Positions 37,700-49,284 of a stretch of 64,000 nt of DNA are shown here, piece after piece. The number at the start of each line of letters is the position of its first letter. Positions within the stretch are counted from its first letter, which is position 1. The position numbers and the translations under genes were made by a program. This stretch comes from Girardinichthys multiradiatus (Eukaryota; Chordata; Actinopteri; Cyprinodontiformes; Goodeidae), in contig NC_061818.1 of NCBI RefSeq assembly GCF_021462225.1, positions 21,525,978 to 21,589,977 of the forward strand, in the 5' to 3' direction. The notes below the pieces were generated by a model, which was not told the DNA's origin, ran no database searches, and saw nothing but the letters and a program-made list of their open reading frames with translations.

Positions 37700-39280
37700 A
37701 AGACCTTCAGGCTCAACGTTGTCAGAGGGGCAAATCATGCCTGCAACAGAATTTTAGATGCCTGCATTCTTTTATTGTTTGCTTCATGAGCATATTTTAC
37801 CACCATATGGCACCTGTTTCTCAGTAGAAAGTCAAATTGAAAGACATTTAAATTGCGATTAAGTACGAGATTTTTCACATTTAAACAATTCTACTACTTT
37901 AATAATAATAAAAAAATACTAGCGCTATAATGCAAATACCCTATTATTGTTCTCGTCATTAACAGTAGTAGGAGCTACTCACCTGATTGTGGCATGTTTA
38001 AAAGATGGCCTTGTTTATTCGTGAACGGCGCTTTCATCGTTAAATGCAGAAGCGTGCATGAAACGCGGGCTGCAGTGTTCAGTCTGCCTGCTGCTGCAGA
38101 GCGCAGTATGTTGCTGCTGCTGGTGCTCACCGGTTTCCATCCATCTGTGTGGCAGCAATTACCCAACACAACTTTACCGCCCCTGCACTACAGCTCCTCC
38201 TTGTCAGGAAAATTCACCCAAACTTGACAAAAACCATTCAACCTGCTGCTGTTTAAACGTCGCTGCTCGCTGCAGCCCAGTTCAGTTAATCATAATGCCA
38301 TTACAGGGAATCCTGACCGCAGAGATGACTCTTTAATCCAGATTAGATGCAACTCCTCTTCCACTCTGCTGCTTCAGCGTCAAAACACTGACGGAGTTCA
38401 ACTCTACCGACACCGCAGTCTTGTACGCAGATTTATGTAAATACACGACCTCGAAAATCCAGGCCAGGTCGCGCAAAAATCGCTGAAACCACAAGGCCTC
38501 TGCAGCCAGACGTGTTACCTATGAAAATGCTTTTAAAATGACAATCAGGGAGCTCAAACAACTCCCCTTTGCTTTTCGCAAAATGATGATTGTTATTATT
38601 TTAGAATTTGTTCCAAGTGCATTTCAGCATTGTAGCCGCAAGGAGGCAACTTCGTGCCTGTCTGTATATAAAATAACTAATTGCATTTTTACAAAAATAA
38701 TGAAATGGGAAACATGTTTATTTCAGTCCAGGTGGCCACATATGCACCTATAAATTAAATGACCAAAACCCGAGTTTAATACTGCCAGAAACGTATTTGA
38801 TCTTTAAAGTTATAGTTAAGCCAAAATTATTCATACCGCTGGCAGATTTAGATATAAAGTTTGTTTCTGATTGAAAATGGCACAGGCATTTTTAAATGGC
38901 CTATCAGTTTATTTTCATGCTTCATGTACATTTTAGTAAAAAAAATAAAGTTGGCGCAAAGTATTCATACCCCTCTCAGTAATAAATAGAAATATCTCTA
39001 GAACAGCCAAACCCTTGCTATAATTGCTGACGAGCGTTTTGCCTGTCTCCACCAGTGATAAACTCCAAGAAGTGACAGTCGTGGTCATTTGTTTCTTGGT
39101 AGACAATAGCTGCACATTGGTAAAGTAACCTAATGAAAGGTAGTGGCACATATATTTGGAGAAAGTGACGGCAAATGGGTTATCATTTGTTTAGGACTAA
39201 CGGCTTAAGTTAAAATTATCCGTGTGTAATTATTTAACTCTGTGATGGGCCAAAACTTAATCGAAAGGTTTTATTTTGAA
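37700..39280. other. Intergenic region upstream of msrb1
   Basis: No gene recognised. The segment at about 38800-39250 looks like a DNA-transposon end ('GTTAAGCCAAAATTATTCAT', 'AAAGTATTCATACCCCTCTC'). 38050-38420 is more GC-rich, with CTGCTGCTG runs and no convincing coding sequence. Confidence 0.4.
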
Positions 39281-39284
39281 ATTC

Positions 39285-39351
39285 AGGCCAAACCGGAAGT
39301 CGCGTTTCTTGTGTCAGTGAGACACAGCGCGAGGGATTAAATAAAACAGCG
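39285..39351 (+). promoter_or_regulatory. msrb1: msrb1 core promoter with ETS site
   Basis: ACCGGAAGT at 39292-39300 is a consensus ETS/GABPA site 52 bases upstream of the start codon, followed by CG-rich sequence. No TATA box is seen at the expected distance. This fits a housekeeping-type promoter. Confidence 0.5.
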
Positions 39352-42300
39352 ATGTCGTTTTGCTCTTTTTTCGGCGGAGAGGTCTTTAAAGACCACTTTA
39401 AACCAGGTATCTTCTTCGTTACATTTACTTCTGATGACGTTTTTACATTTTCGGATCAATGTTCGCTGTCTGTCGGTATTTATGTCACTGCTTGCGTCAT
39501 GCGATATGTAATTTCTAAAGTGTGTGCGACATAAATAGTTGTTTCTGTGTTTTAAAACCTAATGGGGGGCGTTAGCATTCTGCTTGTAGTAACATGTTCC
39601 TCCAGTTGTAGACACAAACGTTTTTTTTTGTTTTTTTTAGCTGGTTTAGATGTTTTGCATCCATTCTTTATGTTAAACAAAAACTGTTACAAAACAAGAT
39701 AATTATTACAGTTGGTTAGTTCCGCCAGAGGAGACATCCTTTCTTAAATGTTGAAAACTTGTATGTGCCTTGGTCTGGTGAATATATTCACCTGAACAAG
39801 GCATATATATATCCTACAAGTAGGTGAAACGTAATAGGAACTTATTACACTAAAGGAATAATAATATTTCATGTTTTGGCACATAACAGCAGGAGTTTGT
39901 TTCTACCAGCTTTGCCCATCCAGACACTGAAATATTTGCCCATTGTTATTTGCAATATAGCTCAAACTCAGACAGACTGAACGGGGAGCATGTGTTGACG
40001 TATTCGTCGGCGGTTTTCCATTGGATTTGGATCAGACTTTGACTAGGCCATTGATCAAAGTAACCTTGCCCTGGCTATGGGTGTTTGTGAAGGGTCACTA
40101 TCCTGCTGGAAGGTGAACCTTTGTTCCAATCTCCAGTCTTTTGCAGCCTCTAATAAGTTTTTTTTTTCTAGGATTGCCTTTTATTTAGCTCTGTCCATCT
40201 TCCTATCATCAATGAGCAGCTTCCCTGTTTCTGTGGACGAAACGCATTCCCACAGCATCATGCTGCCACCACCACCTTTCACAATGTGGATAGTGCATTC
40301 ATGGTTTCTGTTAGGATTATAGTTATTGATTAATTAATATTTATCAAGAATTATAATTTAAAACCGTAATTTGAGAAAATTAATTTCTTAACCAAAAATC
40401 CTTATTTATGAATCGAAACCAGAGATGTCTTCTGGTGTTGTAATTGTGGCTCAAAGCTCTTGATAATTACAACCGTTAAATACTAGTACTAGTAATAATT
40501 AATAACTATTACTAGATGTCACTGTTTAATTGACCGTTTCTGCCAAAACGTGGGGAACTTTAACCTTATTTTGACTGACAAATCACTCTTGCACAAAATA
40601 AACACAAACGCCTTCTCTTTATCTACGTAAATATTTATTAAATCAGCAGCCCTGATACAACTCGCTCTTCCGATTCAATAATCTTCACCTAATCAAACAT
40701 GCAAAGTCCTACTCAAAGGGGGAAAAATGATCTAACTAAACACAATAAAACAGCCTTGAGTGTGGATGAAATCAAACCAGCAGTTATGACAGTTATGGCA
40801 AAATACAAGAGAAAATATGGCGCTAAGCAAAGCTTTGAGTGTAACTCCCCACCAGGCGTCAAGGGTCGTAAAACTTCCCCCAACGTTGGGAGCTCAGCGC
40901 GCACAAAGAGTTATAAAACTTTTGGCGGCAACCAATAAAACATGAAGTTGAAGACAAAGAAAATGGTTGATTTTCACCATAAGGTTATTATAGCAGTCCA
41001 GTTTTACAGCGCACCTGCGCTCAGGTGTTCACACAGTAAAAACACAACTTGCGAAGCTCGGCGGCTTCAGAGTCCAGCGATCATCAAAATTCAATAACAC
41101 TTGGCATGCAAATACACTTCAAACACGTTAGACTATAAGTGGTGATTCTAAGTCGCCCTAAAGTCCTACTCTATCCTGCCCAAGCTATTTCTAATAGAAA
41201 TAAAAAAAAAAAATAGAATGGGATTACTTGATGTAGTCTCCCTTGTAGCAGAGAGAGAGAGAAGGGGAAGGAGTTTCCACGCGTCCGTGGATAACTCAGG
41301 AGAGCGGTCAGTTTTCATCCTCTGGCCTCCTTGGCACAAAGGTGAAAAAATATAACGGACCGTCACTAGTCGACTGGAACAAAAAAAATCAAGGATGAAA
41401 ATTTCTTCTCCTTGAAACCTCCGTGGTTTTTTGGTTACGTGTTAAATCCACGTCTTCGATTGGGAAAGTAAAACATACAAGCCTTCCTATTCTTGCAACC
41501 TTAATTCGCTGAGTTTTCTGGCCAGTGGGAGAATGAATGAAAGTCCACGTGGGATTTTCTTCTCCAGAATGATGCTCCAGTTGCTTGGTAACCGCGTCTC
41601 GGTTCCCAGCGTGGAAAAAGCACAGGTGGGAGGGAGCTCATTTGTTATATAGCCCACTGTGACATCAGCGCTGCGACGCCCCCGTCCTATCAGCCGCGGT
41701 GCCCGCTGGGATTTGTAGTAGCGGAATGGCTGATGACGCCGGAAGGCATGGTGGCGTCCAGCATCGTACAAATGGTCCAATATTCAGCAAACAAATGGTC
41801 CAACATTTCATTATAGATTGACCAGAGCACCTTCTTCCACATGTTTGCCGTGTCCCCCACATGGCTTAAGGCAAACTTTAAAGAAGACCTCTCATTGCTT
41901 TCTTCTTGCCAGATTTGTGGGATGCACGATTGGTATTTGTCTTGTTAACACATTCTGCCTCCTGCATGTTGATGGGGTGTGAATACATTTGTAATCATTG
42001 AAACCGCACCTTTTCTTTCCCTACAATTATTTATCCTTTTTTTCTCAGGGATTTACGTTTGCTCCAAGTGTGACCATGAACTGTTCTCCAGTCGCTCCAA
42101 GTACGAGCACTTGTCCCTCTGGCCGGCCTTCACAGAGACTATCCATGAAAACAGTGTATCCAAATATAAGGAGAGGCCCGGGGCTTATAAGGTACCTACA
42201 GAACAGGCTTTTGGGTTATTAACTGGCTACTGCAAAACCAATAATTTCTCCAAAAAAAAAAAAAAAAAGACATGATTTACATGTTGTTTTCAGACTGTGT

Positions 42301-42617
42301 GCCGTGTTGTTCCAGGTGAAGTGTGGAAAGTGTGGAAACGGACTGGGGCATGAATTTGTGAACGATGGTCCATCCAAGGGGGTTTCTCGCTTCTGAATAT
42401 TCAGCAACTCACTGAAGTTCGTCCCTAAAGGTATAATCTTGACAACTTGGTTTAAGCAACTAATAATAACCAAACCAGGTAACCTCAGTGTAGCAATGCA
42501 GTGTCTGCCGAACGTCTTTCTGATTGTCTTTTAGCTAGAATATTAAGTCATTTCTTGAATGAAAACTTCTCGTCCTTATTTTTATCTTCATCCTCAGATA
42601 AAGTTGATGGACACTAA
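39352..42617 (+). CDS. msrb1: Methionine-R-sulfoxide reductase B1 (selenoprotein R/X)
   Basis: MSRB1 reduces methionine-R-sulfoxide in proteins of the cytosol and nucleus, including actin. Exons are 39352-39406, 42049-42191, 42316-42430 and 42598-42617, all GT-AG and in phase, giving 110 residues. Family features: start [19 protein letters not shown], a zinc site from two CxxC pairs (CSKC and CGKC), [13 protein letters not shown] and [11 protein letters not shown]. The in-frame TGA at 42394-42396 (residue 93) occurs in [18 protein letters not shown]. That is the catalytic selenocysteine position of the family (Sec95 in human), and the frame continues to the family's short tail ending GH. Reading TGA as stop would remove the active site and drop exon 4. 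A SECIS candidate lies in the 3' UTR. Confidence 0.95.
39890..41975. mobile_element. Tc1-like relic in msrb1 intron 1, split by a solo LTR
   Basis: Left part 39890-40308 ('TTTGACTAGGCCATTGATCA', 'CATCATGCTGCCACCACCAC') and right part 41806-41975 ('GACCAGAGCACCTTCTTCCA') belong to one fish Tc1-like family also seen at 61490-62410. They are separated by the 1.5 kb LTR at 40309-41805. Confidence 0.65.
40309..41805 (-). mobile_element. Solo LTR, retrovirus-like
   Basis: A 1,497-base block starts TGTTAGGATTATAG and ends GGTCCAACA, with TGTT...AACA termini. It is flanked by a perfect 4-base duplication TTTC (40305-40308 and 41806-41809). On the minus strand CTATATAA near 41650 could be a TATA box, with AATAAA near 40632, suggesting minus orientation. 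No coding sequence is inside. This is the expected scar of recombination between two LTRs. The family is not identified. Confidence 0.7.
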
Positions 42618-42674
42618 GGTGAGCTGTGAAGAAGGAAAGTTGAATGATTAGAAGCTCCTCTGTGCTGCTGAAGG

Positions 42675-42760
42675 TGTGGACAGTGAATGAAGTGTTCTGG
42701 GACAAAGTCCTCTCAGGGAGCACCGGGACTCGGATGAATAATGGCCTCACTGAAGAGCAA
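42675..42760 (+). promoter_or_regulatory. msrb1: Candidate SECIS element of msrb1
   Basis: In the 3' UTR, ATGA (42687-42690) is followed after 13 bases by an unpaired AAA (42704-42706), the spacing expected of a SECIS stem-loop. GTGTT/AGCAC and CTGGGA/TCTCAG pair to form helix II, with a two-base bulge. GA at 42727-42728 could complete the non-Watson-Crick quartet. It lies about 70 bases after the stop and before the poly(A) signal. The 3' quartet side and lower helix are less certain. Confidence 0.5.
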
Positions 42761-43012
42761 GGACAGAGCAGCGGAGGAAACCCTTAAATTATGCAATTAT
42801 CACAGATTAAACTGCTAGATTGACAGCACAAATCACATCATACACGCACAGACTATTTATATCAAGTTGGTGCTTTTTATTAGCCTGAAAAAGTCTTTTC
42901 TGGAAGTTAATCAGTAAGTTTGGAAAGCATATGACATACATGTAATATTCATTCGTTTATTCTATCAAATAAGCATTTAATGCAAATTGTGCACAATGAT
43001 TTCTATGTTTGA

Positions 43013-43018
43013 AATAAA
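43013..43018 (+). terminator. msrb1: msrb1 poly(A) signal
   Basis: AATAAA about 400 bases after the stop codon, downstream of the SECIS candidate; a second overlapping-type AATAAA follows within ten bases. Confidence 0.6.
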
Positions 43019-43019
43019 A

Positions 43020-43764
43020 TTCAAATAAATATGTTTTTCATCATATTTGTGTGTGCTTAGTGTAACGCATTTTAAAAATACCAGAATGTAAAAAATAAAA
43101 AGCTGCTATTGCGGTTAGATGCAAAATACTGCCACTAGGTGGAAGTAGGGATACTAAGATCAGGCGTTACACCAGCATGTCAGAGCTGTTGATACTTGAT
43201 CTGGAAATACCAGCTGGGTCAGCTTCTCCAAACGTAAAGTGACATCTGAATGGAAGAAAGGTCATATCGCTCTTTTTCTGTGGGAGAGGATTTATAGATA
43301 TGACTTCCAGCCAGGTGGGTGTCAGAGAGCTGCTTTGCTGAAATTTGTGAGATGTTCCTATCTTTTACATTTTAATCTACTGTTTCCTCTCATTTTAACC
43401 TCAGTCTGTTCTGGAGAACAACTACGAGCTTGTGCTCAGCCTTTGTTAAAAAAATGAGAAAAAGTTTTAATTGGAGTAGAAAAGTTAGGCCATAAAACTC
43501 TTAATTTCATGGTTAGTAGCTGAAAACTCATAGAAACAAGACAGAAAGGGAAGCATCATCCATCAGTTGATTATTGACTTTGTACCAACTTTTTAGCTGA
43601 ACTTGTGTCAATTCAATTCAGTGCCTCTAAACTGTTTTGTTTGGTAAATATACATTTTGGTAAAATTTGAAAGAAATTGCATATTTATGACAGGTCAAAG
43701 TACCTAAAGGTAGAATACAAAGTAATTTTTTTCCTAAGTGTTTTGCGTGGATACAACATGGCTC
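43020..43764. other. Region downstream of msrb1
   Basis: No gene seen. TGCCACTAGGTGGAAGTA at 43130-43147 resembles a CTCF motif with one core mismatch. Otherwise AT-rich. Confidence 0.35.
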
Positions 43765-44230
43765 ACATTTGGAGTCTCAGGTTCAGGTTGGGTGACTTTA
43801 CTGACCGATTAGGCATAGCTACACCATGGTCATTAAAGCAGGCTTGTCTACCTTTGGCAGTGTGTTCAGGTGGCCTGACAGACAGCTGTGCTGATTGGGT
43901 TCAATAAAATACAGTGGACCAACACCAGAAGATGACACCCCAAATCATCACCGACTGTGGAAACGTCTCCCTGGACCTTAGGCAACGTGGATTTTGTGCC
44001 TCTCCACTCTTCCTCCAGACTCTTGGACCTTGATTTCTAAACAAACTGCAAAATGTACTTTCATCTAAAAAGAAGACATTGAAGAACTGTGACCAGTCTA
44101 GTCTTTTTTCCTTTAGCCCAGATAAGATAAGGTTCAAGAGTGGCTTAAAACAATGAATGTGATGGTTGTAGGCCACTGTTCTGTATTTGGTGGCTTTTCA
44201 GGCATCGACTCTAGCTGCAATTCATGCCAG
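43765..44230 (-). mobile_element. Tc1 transposase fragment
   Basis: A minus-strand frame at 43901-44176 reads FFLDESTFCSLFRNQGPRVW and then SVMIWGV, the first-Asp region of a Tc1 DDE domain. It is related to but distinct from the intact element at 19686. No complete ORF. Confidence 0.7.
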
Positions 44231-44589
44231 GTTTCCATGCCTTTGTCACCTTTTTCTATCACATTTTTTTCTTCCACATAATTTTCCAAAAATATGCAGA
44301 ACAATATGAACAGTCAGCTTTTATGTCATTGACCTTTTGTGGCATATCATCCTTAAAGGGTGTCAATTGCTGTCTGCTCCATAGTTATTTGGCCATAACA
44401 TGGTCGTAACATTAAACGCATGTAAAACTCTTTTTATGGGTCTCATGTATTATACATATCTTGGGGTTTTATTAGTCTAAGCTGTAATTTTCAATAAAAG
44501 TTATAGAAAGCGTAGTTTCTCCAGGAATCTCTGACTTGATGCAATCTGCTGGGTTTCCTTAGATAAAAAAACTTTTTATCCAATTTGAA

Positions 44590-44735
44590 TAAATAGCTGA
44601 ACCTGACTGCACTGTTCAATGGTTAGGATTGATTGGAATGTATGTACCTGACTTTTGTGAAGTGCCTTGAGACATCGTGTTGTGAATTAGCGCTATATAA
44701 ATAAACTGAATTGAACTGAATTGAATCCATCAATT
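44590..44735 (+). repeat. Dispersed repeat, copy 1 (GCGCTATATAAA end)
   Basis: It contains 'CTGACTGCACTGTTCAATGG' and 'GTGAAGTGCCTTGAGACATC' and ends in GCGCTATATAAATAAACTGA with a TGAAT-type tail. A second copy is at 58370-58500. Confidence 0.6.
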
Positions 44736-47700
44736 TAATTACCGAAATAAATGAAATTTTTTAAAGATGTCCTGATTTATTGAGATCCACCTGTAGATAA
44801 AATGTGAACAAGTTCATACTTTTGCATGGTGCTGCACATATAATAAGCTTGAAAACCCTACACTTGAATGAGCAATCTTGTAGTAATGCCAATGGTATTT
44901 TTTCTGAAAGCAGATAATCAAATATATGGCAACATCTTCCTGTTTTGGACCTCTTCTCTTGTTTTGCCATAATTATTCAGACTAGACCTCTTTTCGGAGC
45001 AATTTTGCAATCATGATGTGATATCCTATTTCCTAAACATATCAGTAGCTTGCTGAGAGTTAATAACAGATGTAAAGTTGATGTTCTCAGTTTTTCTGTT
45101 TTTTTGTGGTGCTTTTTGGCTTTTATTCATTAGTAGTTTGAAGGAAAAAGGTAGCGAGAGAAGATACGCAGTAAATGTTCCCAGGTTGAGAATTAAACCC
45201 AGAACAGATAGGTCGAGGACTACTTCCTCTCTGCCATTGAGCCACAAGGCACGCCACAAACCAGATTTGTAATTCCTTAACTTTTCACTGCCCTTTTCCT
45301 TTCCTTTTTGTTTGTCCTTATATATGTTTTTAAACTAAAACACTGAACAAAACTATGAGCAGACGTTACAATGTTGCATATCTCCACTGCACGGTGCTGT
45401 TTCTCTGCATTGTTCTGTTTCAGGATGAGCTGTAGATGTAAAATATCTGGAAAACACCCAGATATTCAACTCTTATGCGTCCATCACAAACATGAAGGAA
45501 TCCCGTTTTTTCCATACAGTGAGCGTCTGGAATTTCAAACAAAGCGGGGATGTGTGGGCATGCTCAGTGGCTTTCATGCAGTTTTTAGGTGTCTGGGATG
45601 AGCAGGTGTGGGGCTGCTTGTTTCAAAGGTCAGAAGATCAGAGCAGGAGATGAAAGTGTTGGCCTCAGACAGAGGATTAGGACAGGAAGTGCAAACATTC
45701 ATATGGAACAACGCTTAGATGTCTAAAGCAAAGTCTGTGCATTTGATTTTGGATGATTTTGTCTGTAAGGTGTGCAATCAAAACAACTCAGCTGACTTTG
45801 AAGGCAATACTTGAGGAATAAAGTCTTTATTTTAAGTGCATCCTTTTCTGAGCCAAATCCCACAAGACTATCAGTTCCAGTCATGATGCCTCTGACCTCA
45901 CCTCAAGCCCCCCCATTAATCAACCAATAATTTCCAAGTGACTGATTAGGCATCTTTGTTGTGTCTTCTGTAAATGTGGCCAGCTGGAACACACACTACC
46001 TCTGTGGCATCTTTGGGAGTGGGAATGTTTCAGAAAGGAAAGAGTGATATCCTCACAAACAGAGACTAAAGGAAGAAAAAGAACCCACATGTGAGATTTA
46101 GGGATGAAGATGGAGGAAAAGGATGTGGTGTCGTAATTAGCATTTGCTATCTCTGAGAGCAGTCCTTCTGGATGGCATTGGAGCACAGCTGTTTGGCCAA
46201 GAGGAAGCAAACAGGAAGGAGGAAGTGGTAATCCTCTGATAGCATCGCTCTTCCCCTGACCTCTGGGGCTCATCCGTCTTTAAACCAAATGGGATCTTTA
46301 ATTACATCAAAACCGCTGCTCCTCCAGAGTCTCCCCCTGCTCCCACAGGCCGACAGCCCCGAGGCCTGACTAAACACACTGACTCATGGGCAGGACATCT
46401 TGTTTTAATTGGGACATATAGGAGCTTGTTGCTTAATTTTAGATGTTTATGGGAACCGCACCTGCTTCTGTTTTGCAGCGTGTCATCGAGCGTCCACACG
46501 CCATGTCATCATATCCAGGTTCATCCAGAACATCTGTCCAGCCTCGCTGAGCTCAACACCAGGGCTGTGATTACTTTGTTAGAAGAATAAGGCTCTTTAA
46601 TGCGAAATTATAACAAAAATACAAAAATCTCATTTCATCAGATACTAATATGTAGGCTCCGTAGGATGCCTTCATGCATGCACAGAGGGGGCTGCTCTCC
46701 ACATGTTTCAGTATTGCTGTACATATGCTGGCCAAACGTCTGTGTTCCTCTTTCTGAGGACTCAAGGAGTAAATAAGCTATTATAAATGAAACTGGAATG
46801 GCTTCAATGGAACAGACTGGGAGTTCAAAACTTATTGTTTTGTTTTGTGTCAAGGCAAAAATAAATGTGCTCATCCTTTCTCCAAATGTAGTTTACTGAG
46901 TTAATATGCTGTGAGGGAAGTACACATAATTTATCACAAAACACCAAGAAAGTTTAGAAAAAGGCATCAGTTTCAGGAAACATGAACAAAAACACAAAAG
47001 CTGTTTTGTTAAACATGTCAAAATAGAAAATTGACAAATACATAATAGAAAAACATTTTCAAAATGGCAACAAATTAAAAAACAGAAAAAAGTTTCAGCA
47101 CGTTTTGAAAGGAAAAAAGGGAAGAAAATAATCAATTCAATAAACACCAAACAGCCGAAAAACAAATAAACATTTAAAAAATACTCTTTGAAATGATCAC
47201 AATTATTTACATTATATGGCCAATAAACACATTTCCACAAAGTTTTATATGGTAATGTATAATATATTTTGATATTTTGAAACTTTGAAGTCATAAAGTA
47301 CAGAAGATTTGAATTTCAACTTTAAATGAGAACATGGTTTTACAAAAAGATCGTGTTTTCTGAAGAAGACTCGAATACAGTTATTGTAAACATAAATTCA
47401 TTAGGAGCCCAGGTGATATTTGTTTTCCATAAGTGTTGTTCCCCTCCATCCATTTTAAAGTGCAGTCTAGCTTATATTAACCAATCAGTGTTACTCTGAC
47501 TGAAAATGACACAGGCAGCTCCTAAAAGATACTAAGCCAATGTACAGGAGTCCGTTTTTGTTGAAACCAACAAACACAAAAAAACTTTTTCTTCTCTGTG
47601 ATTCACAAAAGAATGGCCTGTTGAGAAATATTTGTACCTTTCCCAGAAATAGTTACTGTGACACAACCAGAAAAAAATTGCTTTGTGATAGTATTTATTT

Positions 47701-47970
47701 TTGTAATCATGGGATTGGTCATATGACTTTCCAGAACAATTCTGTGCTGTTGTCCCTTCTTTTATGCTAAGAAACTGTTGTGGGGAACTGTGGGGCACAG
47801 TGTACATTTGCTGTACAGAAATCACACTGTTTCATATATAAATGTCCTCCTCAGTTGTCTCAGTTTTGGCTTAAAATCCCTCTGCTCCATAACCAAAAAA
47901 TATTCAACAAAATCTATCTTGCAATACACTTTTGAAATATATATACTGCACATATCTAGGCTGACCCAGA
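44736..47970. other. Region between msrb1 and rnf151
   Basis: No gene recognised, although the missing first exon of rnf151 should lie here or further left. Parts of 46416-47165 are duplicated at 53389-53783, described separately. 47470-47800 resembles a DNA-transposon end. 46900-47300 is AT-rich. Confidence 0.4.
46416..47165. repeat. Source of duplicated block B
   Basis: Two parts of this stretch, 46416-46449 and about 46806-47165, recur next to each other at 53389-53783 downstream of rps2 copy B. Identity is high, with a few substitutions; the middle (about 46450-46805) is absent from the second copy. Confidence 0.85.
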
Positions 47971-47983
47971 CGTTTCAACACAG

Positions 47984-49164
47984 AGTGGGGGCTATGATGT
48001 GGAGCTGTTTGTGGACCCTCCAGACTACGATTTGATCTGCACCATTTGTCAGGGGGTCTTCAGATGTCCAGTGAGAAGTGCGTGCCACCACATCTTCTGC
48101 AAGAAATGCATCTTACAGTGGCTAAAAAGGTCCAGAATGCTGTGCATCTGATCAGTACTGTAAATGAACTTTAATTTGTCTTTCAAGTCAAGAAAAAAGG
48201 ACTAAAAGACATTTGTCTTGTGTAGACAGGAGACCTGCCCCTGCTGCAGGAAACCAGTAAATTCAAGCTTGATCTTTGTCATGTTCAAGCTGAGCAAATC
48301 GATTGGACGCATGAAAATAAAGGTAGGAAATGTAACTAGTTTAAATGTATTTGTAAGCTGTCGTTTCCTTTAATATCTAATTGAATAAACAGTATTTGTT
48401 TTGTTTTTTTAAATTTCAAATGACTGACTAATCGCTCAACCAAACTTGGCATTGCAAATGTAATATTTAGTTCCAGAATTTCTTTTAATTAATTAATAAA
48501 AGTTGTAGTAACCCTGCCGAATTTGAATTATGTAATTATTAAAGATATCCAGGGTATACCCTGCCTCTCGCCCATAGACTGCTGGAGATAGGCACCAGCT
48601 CCCCCGCGACCCACTATGGAATAAGCGGTAGAAAATGACTGACTGACTGACTAATTATTAAAGATCTGTGTGTATGTGCCTCTGTCACAGTGTAAAAACC
48701 AGATTCGTGGATGTACAGAAACCTTCACCCTCTCAGAGCAGTACTGTCACAGCATGGGCTGTCTGTATGAGCTTATCCCCTGCCCGTACCAGGGCTGCAG
48801 AGCGCAGCTTCTCCGCAGGGACCTGGAAACCCACGCACGCCACTGCGAGCATTGGCGGCAGCCCTGCCACATGGGTTGTGGGACAATACTCACTCACAGC
48901 ACCCAGGCTCAGCACAACTGCTACAAACAGCTGAGGCAGGAGTATGAGACCAGGCAGAGGAACCACAGAGCTATTGCTACGACCCTACAGAGGAAGATGA
49001 GGAGAATGCAAAGCACCATGGCCCACATGAGGAGGCAAATAGGATTAATATATGAAAGCCTGGAGGTAATGGATGATTTGCATGAGGTGGAGGAGGAGGT
49101 GGACCTTGGAGAGAGCAGCAGCAGCAGCTCCAGTGGGACTTCAAGCAGCAACAGCAACTGTTAA
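47984..49164 (+). CDS. rnf151: RING finger protein 151 (first coding exon not found)
   Basis: Exons 47984-48129, 48226-48322 and 48691-49164 join in phase to 238 residues plus a missing start. The RING domain is C3HC4: CTIC, then CHHIFCKKC, then CPCC. A TRAF-type zinc-finger region follows (CKNQIRGC, HSMGC, CPYQGC, HARHCEHW, CHMGCGTIL, HNCYKQL). An acidic and serine-rich tail ends NSNC. Mammalian RNF151 is about 245 residues, starts MGGGYD and is testis-enriched; a ubiquitin-ligase role is likely from the RING. Here SGGYDVELF follows an acceptor (AACACAG at 47977-47983) and no in-frame ATG exists before an upstream stop, so a short 5' exon must supply the start. AATAAA lies at 49274-49279. 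Confidence 0.9.
48545..48655 (+). repeat. LINE 3' tail with (TGAC)n
   Basis: In rnf151's second intron: 'CCTGCCTCTCGCCCATAGAC' and 'GGCACCAGCTCCCCCGCGAC' followed by GACTGACTGACTGACT. This is a common teleost LINE end. Confidence 0.6.
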
Positions 49165-49284
49165 GGGAGCACATTGCTCTTGTGTTCTCCTGCTTGTGTT
49201 TGTTTCCTGCAGGTGATGTGCTTAAAAAAAATGATTATTTGACAATTTTGTACTGTAGTTTTAATTATTTTTAAATAAATTATT

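Noticed and set aside
42394..42396. TGA as the normal stop of msrb1
   Set aside because: Coding similarity continues in frame across an intron to the family C-terminus, and the position is the known Sec site.
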